Shown in pieces: positions 1 through 8,378 of a DNA stretch of 64,000 nucleotides. The notes beneath the pieces are model-generated. The model was not told the DNA's origin, made no database searches, and saw only the letters and a program-made list of their open reading frames with translations. How positions within the stretch are numbered: the first letter of the stretch is position 1; each line of letters opens with the position of its first letter. The translations under genes and the position numbers were made by a program. The stretch comes from DASQMT01 sp963827335 (lineage in GTDB: Bacteria; Actinomycetota; Thermoleophilia; Solirubrobacterales; Solirubrobacteraceae), in contig CAWHAP010000010.1 in assembly GCA_963827335.1 (NCBI GenBank), positions 248,001 through 312,000 of the forward strand, written 5' to 3'.

Positions 1-1780
1 GCGCGCCCTGTCGCTCGTCCTGCCGCCGAAGGGGAAGCCGCGGACCGAGCGGTGGGCCGCGCGGACGGGCGCGCCGCTCGACGGCGCGCGCCTGACCGCC
101 CGCCAGCAGGCGCTGCTCGCGACGCTCCCGCGCGCGGCGGGCGGCGACCTCGCCGCGCTGCGCCGGCTCGAGGGGCGCGGCCTCGTCGCGATCACCGAGC
201 GCGGGCGGCGGCGTGCGCCGATGACGGTGCCGCACGCCGACCGGGCGGTGACGCTCAACGCCGAGCAGGAGGCCGCCGTGGCGGCCGTCGCCGGCGGCGG
301 GGCGCACCTGCTCCACGGCGTGACCGGCTCCGGCAAGACCGAGGTCTACCTGCGCGCCGCCGCGGCGGCGCTCGAGCGGGGCGAGGGCGTGATCGTGCTC
401 GTGCCGGAGATCGCGCTCACGCCCCAGACCGTGGGACGCTTCCAGGCGCGGTTCGGCGACACCGTCGCCCTGCTGCACTCGGCGCTCGGCGAGGGCGAGC
501 GCTACGACGAGTGGCGCCGCCTGCGCACCGGGGAGGCGCGGATCGCCGTCGGCCCCCGCTCGGCGGTCTTCGCGCCGGTCCGCGACCTCGGGCTGATCGT
601 GATCGACGAGGAGCACGATCCGTCCTACAAGCACGAGGGCGATCCGCGCTACGACGCGCGCCACGTCGCGACCTTCCGCGCTGCCGCGCAGCGGCTCGTC
701 GCGGGCTCTGCCACTCCGCGCCCCGAGTCATGGCACCGGATGCGGCGCCTCACGCTGTCCGAGCGCGTCGGCAGCCGCCCGCTCCCGCCGGTGCGGGTGC
801 TCGACATGCGCGAGGCCCGCCATCCGCTGCACCCCGACACGCGGCGGGCGCTGACCGAGGCGCGCAAGGCGATCCTGCTGCTCAACCGGCGCGGGTGGTC
901 GAACTTCCTCACGTGCCGGTCCTGCGGGAAGGTGTGGGAGTGCCCGCAGTGCGACGTCGCGCTGGTGCTGCACCGCGCCGAGCACGTCGTCGCCTGCCAT
1001 CACTGCGGCCACCGCGAGCGCGTGCCGGACCGCTGCGACGCGTGCGGGTCGCCGTCGGTCGCGCGCTACGGCGCGGGGACGGAGCGGCTGGAGTCCGAGC
1101 TGGCCGACGCGCTCGACGTGCCGGTGTTCCGGCTCGACGCGGACAGCGCCGGCAGCAAGGACGCCGTGCCGGCGCTGCTCGCCCGCTTCGCCGCGGCGCC
1201 CGCCGGGCTGCTGATCGGGACGCAGATGGTGGCCAAGGGCCACGACTTCCCGGACGTGACCCTCGGCGTCGTGGTCGACGCCGACGCGACGCTGCGCTTC
1301 CCCGACTTCCGTGCGGAGGAGCGGACGTTCGCGATGATCGCCCAGCTCGCCGGCCGGGCGGGCCGGGGGCCGAAGGGCGGGCGCGTGCTCGTCCAGACGA
1401 TGGCGCCCGACGCGCCCGCGATCATCGCCGCGGCCCGCCACGACGCGGCCGGGTTCGTGACGGGCGAGCTCGCCCGGCGGCGCGCGCTCGACTACCCGCC
1501 GTTCGCCGACCTGATCCGGGTCGTGTGCTCCGCCGGGCAGGCGGGTGCGCCGCGCGCGGCGGCCGGGGAGGTCGCGGCCGGGGCCGCGGACGCGCCCGGC
1601 GCGACGGTCCTCGGTCCGGCGCCGCTCTTCCGCCTGCGCGGCCGGCACCGGTCGCAGGTCGTGATCAAGGCGCGCGACCGTGCCGCGGCGATCGCGGGGG
1701 TCCGCGGCGCGGTCGAGCGGGCGGCCCGCCGCCGCGAGCACCGCGACGTCGCGTTCTCGGTCGACGTCGACCCTCAGTAG
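1..1780 (+). CDS. priA: Primosomal protein N' (replication restart DNA helicase PriA), 5' end cut by window
   Basis: The frame is open from base 2, so the window starts inside the gene. PriA recognises stalled forks and reloads the replisome. Visible in order: Walker A GVTGSGKTEVY (about nt 315-350), the DEEH box (about 603-614), a zinc-binding block with eight cysteines (CRSCGKVWECPQCDVAL then CHHCGHRERVPDRCDACGSP, about 916-1055), and the helicase motif QLAGRAGRGPKGG (about 1342-1380). The N-terminal DNA-binding domain is mostly outside the window. An ATG at 221 is internal, since PriA-like sequence continues upstream of it. Typical actinobacterial PriA proteins (Mycobacterium, Streptomyces) are annotated as lacking detectable helicase motifs, whereas this one keeps them. 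Hairpins follow the stop codon, then def starts. Confidence 0.95.
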   Translation, partial: RALSLVLPPKGKPRTERWAARTGAPLDGARLTARQQALLATLPRAAGGDLAALRRLEGRGLVAITERGRRRAPMTVPHADRAVTLNAEQEAAVAAVAGGGAHLLHGVTGSGKTEVYLRAAAAALERGEGVIVLVPEIALTPQTVGRFQARFGDTVALLHSALGEGERYDEWRRLRTGEARIAVGPRSAVFAPVRDLGLIVIDEEHDPSYKHEGDPRYDARHVATFRAAAQRLVAGSATPRPESWHRMRRLTLSERVGSRPLPPVRVLDMREARHPLHPDTRRALTEARKAILLLNRRGWSNFLTCRSCGKVWECPQCDVALVLHRAEHVVACHHCGHRERVPDRCDACGSPSVARYGAGTERLESELADALDVPVFRLDADSAGSKDAVPALLARFAAAPAGLLIGTQMVAKGHDFPDVTLGVVVDADATLRFPDFRAEERTFAMIAQLAGRAGRGPKGGRVLVQTMAPDAPAIIAAARHDAAGFVTGELARRRALDYPPFADLIRVVCSAGQAGAPRAAAGEVAAGAADAPGATVLGPAPLFRLRGRHRSQVVIKARDRAAAIAGVRGAVERAARRREHRDVAFSVDVDPQ

Positions 1781-1782
1781 CC

Positions 1783-1819
1783 GGGCCAGTGGCCCGTCCG
1801 GTGGCGGTCGGCACCGGAC
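1783..1819 (+). terminator. Tandem hairpins after priA
   Basis: Two perfect inverted repeats lie back to back: GGGCC-AGT-GGCCC (1783-1795) and GTCCGGTG-N8-CACCGGAC (1796-1819). There is no T-run, which is usual for high-GC actinobacterial terminators. They separate priA from the promoter of def. Confidence 0.5.
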
Positions 1820-1826
1820 GGACCAC

Positions 1827-1832
1827 TAGAAT
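1827..1832 (+). promoter_or_regulatory. -10 box (TAGAAT) of def
   Basis: TAGAAT ends 9 nt before the def ATG at 1842, so the message would start within a few bases of the start codon (leaderless or nearly so). It is the best match to the -10 consensus among many similar boxes in this window. Confidence 0.5.
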
Positions 1833-1841
1833 CGGCCCGTC

Positions 1842-2447
1842 ATGGCGCGCGAGTACGAGGAGCCCACGGAGGTGGCCGAGGAGGATCCCGCTCCCAGGCT
1901 GGATCCCGAGACGCGCGCTCGGCGCGACGCCGCGCTGCGGCTCGTGCGCAAGTACGGCGACCCGGTGCTGCGCAGCCGCGCGCTCCCGGTCGAGCGCTTC
2001 GACGACGCGCTGCGCGAGGAGATCCGCCGCATGGGACAGCTCATGCACGAATCGCTCGGGATCGGCCTCGCCGCCACCCAGGTCGGCGTGATGCACCGCG
2101 TGCTCGTCTACCGCGTCGAGTCGGAGGCGGCGATCGCCGCCCTCGTGAACCCCGAGCTCGAATGGTCGAGCGAGGACGAGCGCGAGCCGATGGAGGAGGG
2201 CTGCCTGAGCCTGCCCGGCGTGCTCGTCGACGTCGAGCGGCCCGTGCACGTGCGCGTGCGGGCTCGGGACGAGCGCGGCGAGCCGATCCTCGTCGAGGCC
2301 TCGGGGCTCGAGGCGCGGGTCATCCAGCACGAGATCGACCACCTCGACGGCGTCCTCATCCTCGACCGGACGTCGCGGGACCAGCGCAAGGACGCCATGC
2401 GGGCGCTGCGCGACATCGCTCCCGCGCCGCTCGGCGCCTCCGCCTGA
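1842..2447 (+). CDS. def: Peptide deformylase
   Basis: Removes the N-formyl group from nascent proteins in the cytoplasm, using a bound metal. All three family motifs are intact: GIGLAATQVG (about residues 69-78), EGCLSLPG (about 119-126, metal-ligand Cys) and QHEIDHLDG (about 162-170, two metal-ligand His and the catalytic Glu). The 201 residues include about 30 charged N-terminal residues not needed for the fold. ATG 1842 is chosen because a good -10 box lies just upstream. The gene is followed after 7 nt by fmt, which makes the formylated initiator tRNA, so addition and removal of the formyl group are encoded together. Confidence 0.95.
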   Translation: MAREYEEPTEVAEEDPAPRLDPETRARRDAALRLVRKYGDPVLRSRALPVERFDDALREEIRRMGQLMHESLGIGLAATQVGVMHRVLVYRVESEAAIAALVNPELEWSSEDEREPMEEGCLSLPGVLVDVERPVHVRVRARDERGEPILVEASGLEARVIQHEIDHLDGVLILDRTSRDQRKDAMRALRDIAPAPLGASA

Positions 2448-2454
2448 CGCCCCG

Positions 2455-4128
2455 TTGCGGACCGTCTACCTGGGCACCTCGCCGTTCGCCGCCGCCGTGC
2501 TCGAGCGGCTCGCCGCGAGCCCGCACCGGCCGGCGCTCGTCGTCACCCGCCCGGATCGCCCGCGCGGGCGCGGGCGCACGCTGCACGCCCCGCCGGTGGC
2601 CGACTCGGCCCGGGCGCTCGGCCTCGACCTGATCCAGCCCGAGGCGCTCCATGCCGAGGACGTCATCGCCCGGATCGCGGCCGCGGAGCCCGAGGCGCTC
2701 GTCGTCTGCGCCTACGGCGTGCTCATCAAGGAGCCGCTGCTGGACGCCTACGAGATCGTCAACGTCCACCCGTCGCTGTTGCCGCGCTGGCGCGGCGCGG
2801 CGCCCGTGGAGCGCGCGATCATGGCCGGCGACGCCGAGACCGGCGTCTCGATCATGCGGCTCACCGCCGGGCTCGACTCCGGGCCGGTCTGCCTGCGCGG
2901 GAGCGAGCCGATCGGGCCCGAGGACGACTACGGCACGCTCGCCGCGCGGCTGCAGGAGCGCAGCGGCGAGCTGCTGGTGCAGGCGCTCGACGAGCGGCCC
3001 CCGTGGGTCGAGCAGGACACCGAGGGGATCACCTACGCGCACAAGATCGAGGCCGCCGACCGCGCCCTGGACGCGACCCGCACGCCGGCCGAGCTCGAGC
3101 GCCGGGTGCGCGCGCTGCGCCCGCACATCGGGGCGCGCCTCCGGCTGCCCGACGGGAGCTACCTCGGGGTCCTCGCGGCCCGCCCCGACGGCGCGACGCT
3201 CGCGCCCGCGGGCGGCCACGTCCGCACCGACGGCGACCGGCTGCTGCTCGACTGCCGCGGCGGGGCGCTCGAGCTGACCGAGATCCAGCCGCCCGGCGGG
3301 CGCCCGATGCCGGCGCAGGCCTGGCTGCGGGGGCGCCCCGATCCCGCCCTGACCGACTTCTGGCTCGACCCGCGGCTGGCGGAGCGCCCGGTCGAGGAGC
3401 TCGTGCGGCTCGCGGTCGCCGAATGGGACTCGCAGGAGGAGTGGGCGCCGCACCTGGCCGCACTGGGCTGGCGCGGCACGCCCGACGTGCTCGCGGCGCT
3501 GGACCCGCTCGCCCGGGACGACGATCCGCATGCCCGCAGCGTCGCCGCCTACGTCGCCGGCCAGCTCGGCGCGCCGGTGCGGACGATGCCCGCGGAGTCG
3601 GCGGCGTTCCTGGAGGCGATGGGAGACCGCGAGGGGCATCCCGCCGTGCTCGCCGTGATCGCCGAGGCCTTCGGGCAGCTCGGCGAGCCGTGGGGCCTCT
3701 CGTGGCTCCTGCGGCTGCGCCGGCACCCCGACGCGGGGGTGCGCGACGGCGTCGTCTCGGCGCTGTCGGGCCGCACGAACCCGCTCGCGACCGATGCGCT
3801 GATCGAGCTGTCCGCCGACCGGGATCCCGCGATCCGGGACTGGGCGACGTTCGCGCTCGGCACCCTCGCCGCCGCGGACTCGCCTGCGCTCCGCGACGCG
3901 CTCGCCGCGCGCCTGGAGGACGCGGACCCGGAGGCGCGCATCGAGGCGGTGCACGGGCTGGCGCTGCGCGGGGACGCGCGCGCCGTCGAGCCCGCGCTGG
4001 CGCTGCTCGCGGCGGGGGAGACCGGCGCGTCCCTGTGGACGCGCCACGCGCTGCACGAGGCGGCGGCGCTCCTCGCCGCGCAGAGCGGCGACGCGCGCTT
4101 CGCGCCGTTCGTGGCCGCGACCGGCTGA
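2455..4128 (+). CDS. fmt: Methionyl-tRNA formyltransferase with C-terminal HEAT-like repeat extension
   Basis: Residues 1 to about 305 form a complete Fmt, which formylates Met-tRNA(fMet) with 10-formyl-tetrahydrofolate. Visible are the folate/catalytic motif NVHPSLLPRWRGAAP (about residues 102-116, with catalytic Asn and His) and TAGLDSGPV (about 138-146, catalytic Asp), followed by the C-terminal tRNA-binding domain ending near LRGRPDPALTDFW. Fmt is normally about 310 residues. Here the same frame continues without a stop for about 250 more residues made of repeated helix pairs with the HEAT look, such as HPDAGVRDGVVSALS, DRDPAIRDWATFALGTL and DADPEARIEAVHGLALRGD. The start is TTG 2455, the first start in frame. 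The gene converges on the surface-protein gene with one base between their stops. The role of the extension is unknown; protein or ribosome contact is only a guess. Confidence 0.93.
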   Translation: MRTVYLGTSPFAAAVLERLAASPHRPALVVTRPDRPRGRGRTLHAPPVADSARALGLDLIQPEALHAEDVIARIAAAEPEALVVCAYGVLIKEPLLDAYEIVNVHPSLLPRWRGAAPVERAIMAGDAETGVSIMRLTAGLDSGPVCLRGSEPIGPEDDYGTLAARLQERSGELLVQALDERPPWVEQDTEGITYAHKIEAADRALDATRTPAELERRVRALRPHIGARLRLPDGSYLGVLAARPDGATLAPAGGHVRTDGDRLLLDCRGGALELTEIQPPGGRPMPAQAWLRGRPDPALTDFWLDPRLAERPVEELVRLAVAEWDSQEEWAPHLAALGWRGTPDVLAALDPLARDDDPHARSVAAYVAGQLGAPVRTMPAESAAFLEAMGDREGHPAVLAVIAEAFGQLGEPWGLSWLLRLRRHPDAGVRDGVVSALSGRTNPLATDALIELSADRDPAIRDWATFALGTLAAADSPALRDALAARLEDADPEARIEAVHGLALRGDARAVEPALALLAAGETGASLWTRHALHEAAALLAAQSGDARFAPFVAATG

Positions 4129-4129
4129 G

Positions 4130-5927
4130 CTACGCGGCCGGCGCCGCGGGTGCGGGAGCGGGTGCCGGGGCCGGGGCGGCGGCGGCTGCCGGAGCGGCGG
4201 CGGCGGCCGGAGCCGGGGCGGGCGCGACGACGGCGGGTGCCGGCGCAGGCGCCGGCTTGGGGGCCGGGGCGGGAGCGGCGGCCGGGGCCGGAGCGGCCGC
4301 GGCGGGCTGCGCCTGGGCCGCCTCGGCGCGGTCGCGCTCATGGTGCGGCGGGCAGTTGTCGTCGTCGGCCGGGGCCGGGGCGGGCTCGTCGTCGGCGGGC
4401 GGGTCGGCGGGCTGGTCGTCGGCGGGCGGGTCGGCGGGCTGGTCGTCGGCGGGCGGGTCGGCGGGCTGGTCGTCGGCGGGCGGGTCGGCGGGCTGGTCGT
4501 CGGCGGGCGGGTCGGCGGGCTGGTCGTCGGCCGGCGGGTCCTGATCCACGGGCTGGTCGACCGGATCGGGCTGCGCGACCGGGGCGCCGGCGTCCGAGTC
4601 CACGATGGGGTCGGCGATCGCGCCGCCGTCGTCGTCGGGCTCGGGATCGCCGCCGGGGAGCACGCTGGGCTCGTCGACGCCGGCGTCGTCGTCGTCGGTG
4701 CGCGCGGGCTGGTCGTCGGCGCCCGTGTCTTCCTCGCCCGGGCCGGGCGGGGTGTCGGGGGTCGCGCCGTCGTCGCCGGGCTCCAGGGGGTCGGTCGTGA
4801 CCGGAGCCGGGGGCGTCGAGGCGCTCGAGTTCGGGTCGCTGCCGGCGGCGGCCTCGGTGGCGTTGGAGTAGCCGTCGCCGTCGGCGTCGTCGTCGCCGTC
4901 GAGCACGCCGTCGTCGTTCGTGTCGTTCTTGCTCGGGTCGGAGCCGATCGAGGTCTCGATCTTGTTGCTCACGCCGTCGCCGTCGCGGTCGTCGTCGCCG
5001 TCGCTGATGGTGTCGCCGTCGGTGTCGCCGATGCCCGGGTGGTAGCCGAGCTCCTGCTCGACCTTGTTCGGGAGGCCGTCGCCGTCGGAGTCCTCGGCGC
5101 TGTCCGCCACGCCGTCGTTGTCGGTGTCGGCGAGCGTCGGGTCGGTGCCCGCGGCCTGCTCCGTTGCGTTGCTGAGGCCGTCCTGGTCGAGGTCGTCCTG
5201 CCCGTCGCCCTGGCCGTCGTCGTTGCTGTCGGGGTTGTCCAGCTCCGTGCCGGCCTTCGCCTCGATGCCGTTGCGCAGGCCGTCGTTGTCGTAGTCGCGG
5301 TCGGCGTCGCGCGCTGCCGTCCTTGTCGACAGGACGCGACGGATCCGACTTGATCTTGAGCTCCTGGATGTTGAGGATCCCGTCGCCGTCGGCGTCGGCG
5401 TAGGGATCGACGAGCGGATCGAGGCCGTACGTGGCCCAGACCTGATCCGGGATGCCGTCGCCGTTGGAGTCCTTGCCCAGCTGGTTCTGCGCGGCGTCGA
5501 CCTTGTCGCCGCCGCCCGTCGTGCTCCCCGCCACCGGCTCGCCGGCGTCGGGACGCGCCTCGGCGCCGTCGTCGTTCCCGGCGGGCACGAGGGTGCCGCC
5601 GCCGGCGCCGCCGGCGAAGGTCAGAGGCGTAAGGGAGACGGGGACGCCGCCGGGCACGGTCGCCGGAATGCCGGGGCTGCCGGGCTGGCCGTTGGCGGGC
5701 GTCTCGGTGCGGGACGCCGGCGTCGGGCGGAGCTTGAGGACCTGCGTCGTGTCCGTGGCGCGGCTCGACGGGGTGTCGTCCCAGTTCGCGACGGGCGCGA
5801 GCAGCGCGCCGCCGACGAGGATCGCCGAGACGAGGCCGGCCGACACGGCGCCTGCGAAGCGCAGGTCGCCTGCGTGGAAGCCGCCCCTTCCGGCCTTGCT
5901 GCTAGTACGAATGTTGTGATCCGACAT
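4130..5927 (-). pseudogene. Membrane-anchored TSP3-type calcium-binding repeat surface protein, interrupted by a frameshift
   Basis: Two overlapping minus-strand frames join into one protein. The first (from ATG 5927; a TTG is adjacent at 5930) has a short basic N-terminus, one hydrophobic segment (about residues 26-46), a linker, and the first TSP3-like units (KDSNGDGIPDQ, ADADGDGILNIQ). At 5308-5314 the reading shifts frame. The second frame continues with DYDNDGLRNGIE, DLDQDGLSNATE, DSDGDGLPNKVE, DRDGDGVSNKIE and DADGDGYSNATE, an Asp/Pro-rich nine-residue repeat, and an Ala/Pro tail ending at 4130. TSP3 units bind calcium through their aspartates, so an envelope-anchored, calcium-stabilised stalk is inferred. 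The break may be genuine, a phase-variable state, or a two-base sequencing error in a CG run. A FliA-like promoter lies just upstream. Confidence 0.65.
4382..4543 (-). repeat. Six tandem 27-bp units coding a nine-residue Asp/Pro repeat
   Basis: Six head-to-tail 27-bp units start at 4382, 4409, 4436, 4463, 4490 and 4517. The middle four are identical; the first differs at one base and the last diverges at its end. On the minus strand each unit encodes a permutation of DQPADPPAD, a likely extended spacer in the surface protein. The copy number is liable to change by slippage. Confidence 0.85.
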
Positions 5928-5953
5928 CAATGCTCATCCCCTATCCAACCAGC

Positions 5954-5981
5954 CCATCGGCGGATTCCGGATGCGGGTTGA
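5954..5981 (-). promoter_or_regulatory. FliA/WhiG-type (sigma-28-like) promoter of the surface-protein gene
   Basis: On the minus strand TCAA (5981-5978) and GCCGATGG (5961-5954) are separated by 16 nt, close to the TAAA-N15/16-GCCGATAA pattern of FliA/WhiG sigma factors. The predicted transcript start is about 20 nt before ATG 5927, with GGGGAT as a possible ribosome-binding site. No experimental support is available here. Confidence 0.4.
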
Positions 5982-6055
5982 GGGTCCTTTAGCCCGTATG
6001 GACGATTGTTCGATGCCTCTAGACGAGGTTCGGATCTTTCGGGCGGTCTCCTAAA

Positions 6056-7432
6056 GTGGTAGATCGCGCTTCCGAGGTCGATCCGGAAACCGGCAGGGGA
6101 AAGGCGTCGGCGTCCAGGGCATGCGCGCTGGCCGTCCTCGGGCGGGTGTTCGAGCAGGAAGCGTGGGCCGATCAGGCGCTGCACGCCGAGGCGCGTCGCC
6201 TGCGCCTGGACCCGCGCGAGCGCGCGCTGGCGATGCGGCTCGCGTACGGCGCCGTCCAGCGGCGCGCGACGCTCGACCACCTGATCGAGGCCTTCGCGGG
6301 CCGGCGGGTGGCGCGCCTGGAGCCGGTCGTCCGGAACGCCCTGCGGCTCGGCCTGTACCAGCTGGCCTACCTGGATCGCGTGCCGGCGCACGCGGCGGTG
6401 GGGGAGTCCGTCGAGCTCGTCAAGCCCGAGTCGCCGGGCGGCGCGAAGCTCGTCAACGCCGTGCTGCGCCGCGGCGCGAGGGAGGCGGCGGGCCGCGTCG
6501 CGGCGCTCGGCGACGCGACGCCCGCGGAGGCGGCGCTGCGCCACTCGCACCCCGAGTGGATCGCCGCGCTGTGGTGGGACGCGCTCGGGCCCGACGCGGC
6601 GCGCGCGCTGCTCGCGGCGGGCAACGAGCCCGCCGAGACCGCCCTGCGCGCGAACACGCTCCGCACCGATCCGGCGGCGCTCGCCGCGGCGCTGCCCGTT
6701 CCCGCCCGCCCGGTCCCGGGGCTGCCCGAGGGCCTGGTCCTCGACGCGCCGTTCGATGCGTTCGCCTCCCCGCTCTGGCACGAGGGTGCGTTCATGCCGC
6801 AGTCGCGCGCGGCGATGACCGTCGGGCGGCTCCTCGCCCCGCGGCCCGGTGAGCGGTTGCTCGACCTGTGCGCCGCGCCGGGCGGCAAGACGACCCACCT
6901 GGCCGCCCTGATGGGCGGCGAGGGGACCGTGGTCGCCGTCGAGCGCCATCCCGGCCGCGCCGGCGCGCTCCAGCGGACCGCCGCGCGCATGGGTGCCGAC
7001 GGCGTCGTCGAGGTGCGCGTCGGCGACGCGGCCGCCCCGCAGGAGCGCGCCGCCTACGACCGCGTGCTCGTCGACCCGCCGTGCTCGGACCTGGGCACCC
7101 TCGCGGCGCGCCCGGACGCGCGCTGGCGCAAGGCGGCGGACCTGCCCGCCCGGCTCGCGCGCGAGCAGGCGGCGATCCTGCGCGCGGGCGCGGACGCGCT
7201 GCGCCCGGGCGGGACGCTGGTCTACTCGACGTGCACGATCTCGCCCGCCGAGAACGAGGACGTCGTCACGGCGTTCCTGGCCGAACGGGCGGACTTCGCG
7301 GCCGACGACCTGCGCTCCGACGCGCCGCTGTGGGAGCATGGGCGGGTGCCCGGCTTCCTGCAGAGCCTCCCGCACCGCGACGGGACGGACGGCTTCTTCA
7401 TCGCCCGCCTGCGCCGCGGGGAGGCGGCGTGA
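6056..7432 (+). CDS. rsmB: 16S rRNA (cytosine-5-)-methyltransferase RsmB
   Basis: Methylates C967 (E. coli numbering) of 16S rRNA with S-adenosylmethionine. Residues 20-150 form the NusB-like N-terminal domain; the methyltransferase domain follows with the SAM loop LDLCAAPGGKTTHLAAL (about 269-285), DPPCSDLGTL with one catalytic Cys (about 340-349), and VYSTCTISPAENE with the second catalytic Cys (about 389-401). The 458 residues suit the family. The start is GTG 6056, because no ATG precedes the conserved ASRACALAVLGRVF segment and the next in-frame start would remove it. Its stop overlaps the GTG of the zinc-ribbon gene by 3 nt, and rpe follows, so the three are probably co-transcribed. Confidence 0.93.
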   Translation: MVDRASEVDPETGRGKASASRACALAVLGRVFEQEAWADQALHAEARRLRLDPRERALAMRLAYGAVQRRATLDHLIEAFAGRRVARLEPVVRNALRLGLYQLAYLDRVPAHAAVGESVELVKPESPGGAKLVNAVLRRGAREAAGRVAALGDATPAEAALRHSHPEWIAALWWDALGPDAARALLAAGNEPAETALRANTLRTDPAALAAALPVPARPVPGLPEGLVLDAPFDAFASPLWHEGAFMPQSRAAMTVGRLLAPRPGERLLDLCAAPGGKTTHLAALMGGEGTVVAVERHPGRAGALQRTAARMGADGVVEVRVGDAAAPQERAAYDRVLVDPPCSDLGTLAARPDARWRKAADLPARLAREQAAILRAGADALRPGGTLVYSTCTISPAENEDVVTAFLAERADFAADDLRSDAPLWEHGRVPGFLQSLPHRDGTDGFFIARLRRGEAA

Positions 7433-7656
7433 GCGACGAGGAGGTCGATCTCGGCGACGTCTGCCCGGCCTGTCACGAGCCGTGGCTGCGGGCCACCAAC
7501 CTGCCCGGCCGCTACCGCTGCGTGAACTGCCTGCGCCGCTTCGAGCTCGCCTCCGTGTGCCCGAACTGCGGGGAGCACTCGACGATCGTGCGGATGTCGA
7601 GCACCGCGCTGTACGCGTGCAACCACTGCCGGAGCTCGATGCTCCAGCCGATCTGA
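7429..7656 (+). CDS. Small zinc-ribbon protein (75 aa)
   Basis: A 75-residue protein with three CxxC pairs: CPAC (residues 12-15), CVNC (about 30-33) and CPNC (about 43-46), plus a fourth, CNHC, near the C-terminus (about 64-67). This is the spacing of two stacked zinc ribbons. It resembles the small YfgJ-like zinc-ribbon family in layout, but I cannot confirm that by eye. GTG 7429 overlaps the rsmB stop, and its TGA overlaps the rpe ATG (ATGA), so it is translationally coupled on both sides. The precise role is unknown; an RNA- or ribosome-linked function would suit the rsmB neighbour. Confidence 0.75.
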   Translation: MSDEEVDLGDVCPACHEPWLRATNLPGRYRCVNCLRRFELASVCPNCGEHSTIVRMSSTALYACNHCRSSMLQPI

Positions 7657-8324
7657 TGGCCGGCGCCCCGTCCGGCGTCGCCCCCTCGCTCCTCGCGGCC
7701 GACTTCGCCCGGCTCGGCGAGCAGGTCGCCGCGGTCATGGCGGCCGGCGCCCGCACGATCCACGTCGACGTGATGGACGGGCACTTCGTGCCGCCGCTGA
7801 GCATGGGTCCGCCCGTCGTCAGCGCCCTGTCCGGCCAGGTGCACGAGGCCGGCGGATACCTCGACGTCCACCTCATGATCGAGCATCCCGAGCGCCAGAT
7901 CGCCGCCTTCGCCGACGCGGGCGCCGACGGCATCACCCTGCACGTGGAGGCGACCCCGCACGCCCACTACGCGCTGGGCGCGGTGCGCGAGGCCGGCTGC
8001 CGCGCCGGGCTCGCGCTCAACCCCGGCACGCCCGCCGAGACGGTCGCCGCACTGGCCGGCGAGGTCGACCTCGTCCTGTGCATGACGGTCAACCCGGGCT
8101 GGGGCGGCCAGGCCTTCCTGCCGGCGTCGATCGCGAAGCTCGAGCGGCTGCGCGCCCTGTTGGGCGACGGGCCCGCGCTCGAGGTCGACGGCGGCATCGA
8201 CGCCACGACCGTCGGCCCCTGCGCCCGCGCGGGCGCCACCGTGTTCGTCGCGGGATCGGCGGTGTTCGGGGCGCAGGACCCCGGCGCGGCCTTCCGCTCG
8301 ATCGCGGACAACGCCGGGCCCTAG
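7656..8324 (+). CDS. rpe: Ribulose-phosphate 3-epimerase
   Basis: Interconverts ribulose-5-phosphate and xylulose-5-phosphate in the pentose phosphate pathway. The TIM-barrel motifs are intact: APSLLAADFARL at the N-terminus, IHVDVMDGHFVPP with metal-ligand His and Asp, DVHLMIEHPE, MTVNPGWGGQAF, and EVDGGID with the second catalytic Asp. The length is 222 residues, as usual. ATG 7656 overlaps the previous TGA. Confidence 0.95.
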   Translation: MAGAPSGVAPSLLAADFARLGEQVAAVMAAGARTIHVDVMDGHFVPPLSMGPPVVSALSGQVHEAGGYLDVHLMIEHPERQIAAFADAGADGITLHVEATPHAHYALGAVREAGCRAGLALNPGTPAETVAALAGEVDLVLCMTVNPGWGGQAFLPASIAKLERLRALLGDGPALEVDGGIDATTVGPCARAGATVFVAGSAVFGAQDPGAAFRSIADNAGP

Positions 8325-8378
8325 TGTGGCCAACCGTATGGGCGGGGCATTTCCTTGCGTCCACAATCGATCTGGCGC

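Noticed and set aside
2356..4341. Long minus-strand reading frame opposite fmt
   Set aside because: Arg/Pro/Gly-rich low-complexity product typical of antisense frames in high-GC DNA; fmt on plus has full motifs.
4382..4543. CRISPR array at the tandem repeats
   Set aside because: Units are head to tail with no spacers and keep a protein reading frame.
5928..6055. Riboswitch (cyclic di-GMP or di-AMP) upstream of the surface-protein gene
   Set aside because: The 128-nt gap has short inverted repeats but none of the conserved cores of these riboswitches; a FliA-like promoter explains the sequence better.
8355..8378. TTG 8355 as start of the receiver-only regulator
   Set aside because: It adds eight residues before the first beta strand with no ribosome-binding site; ATG 8379 gives a normal receiver.
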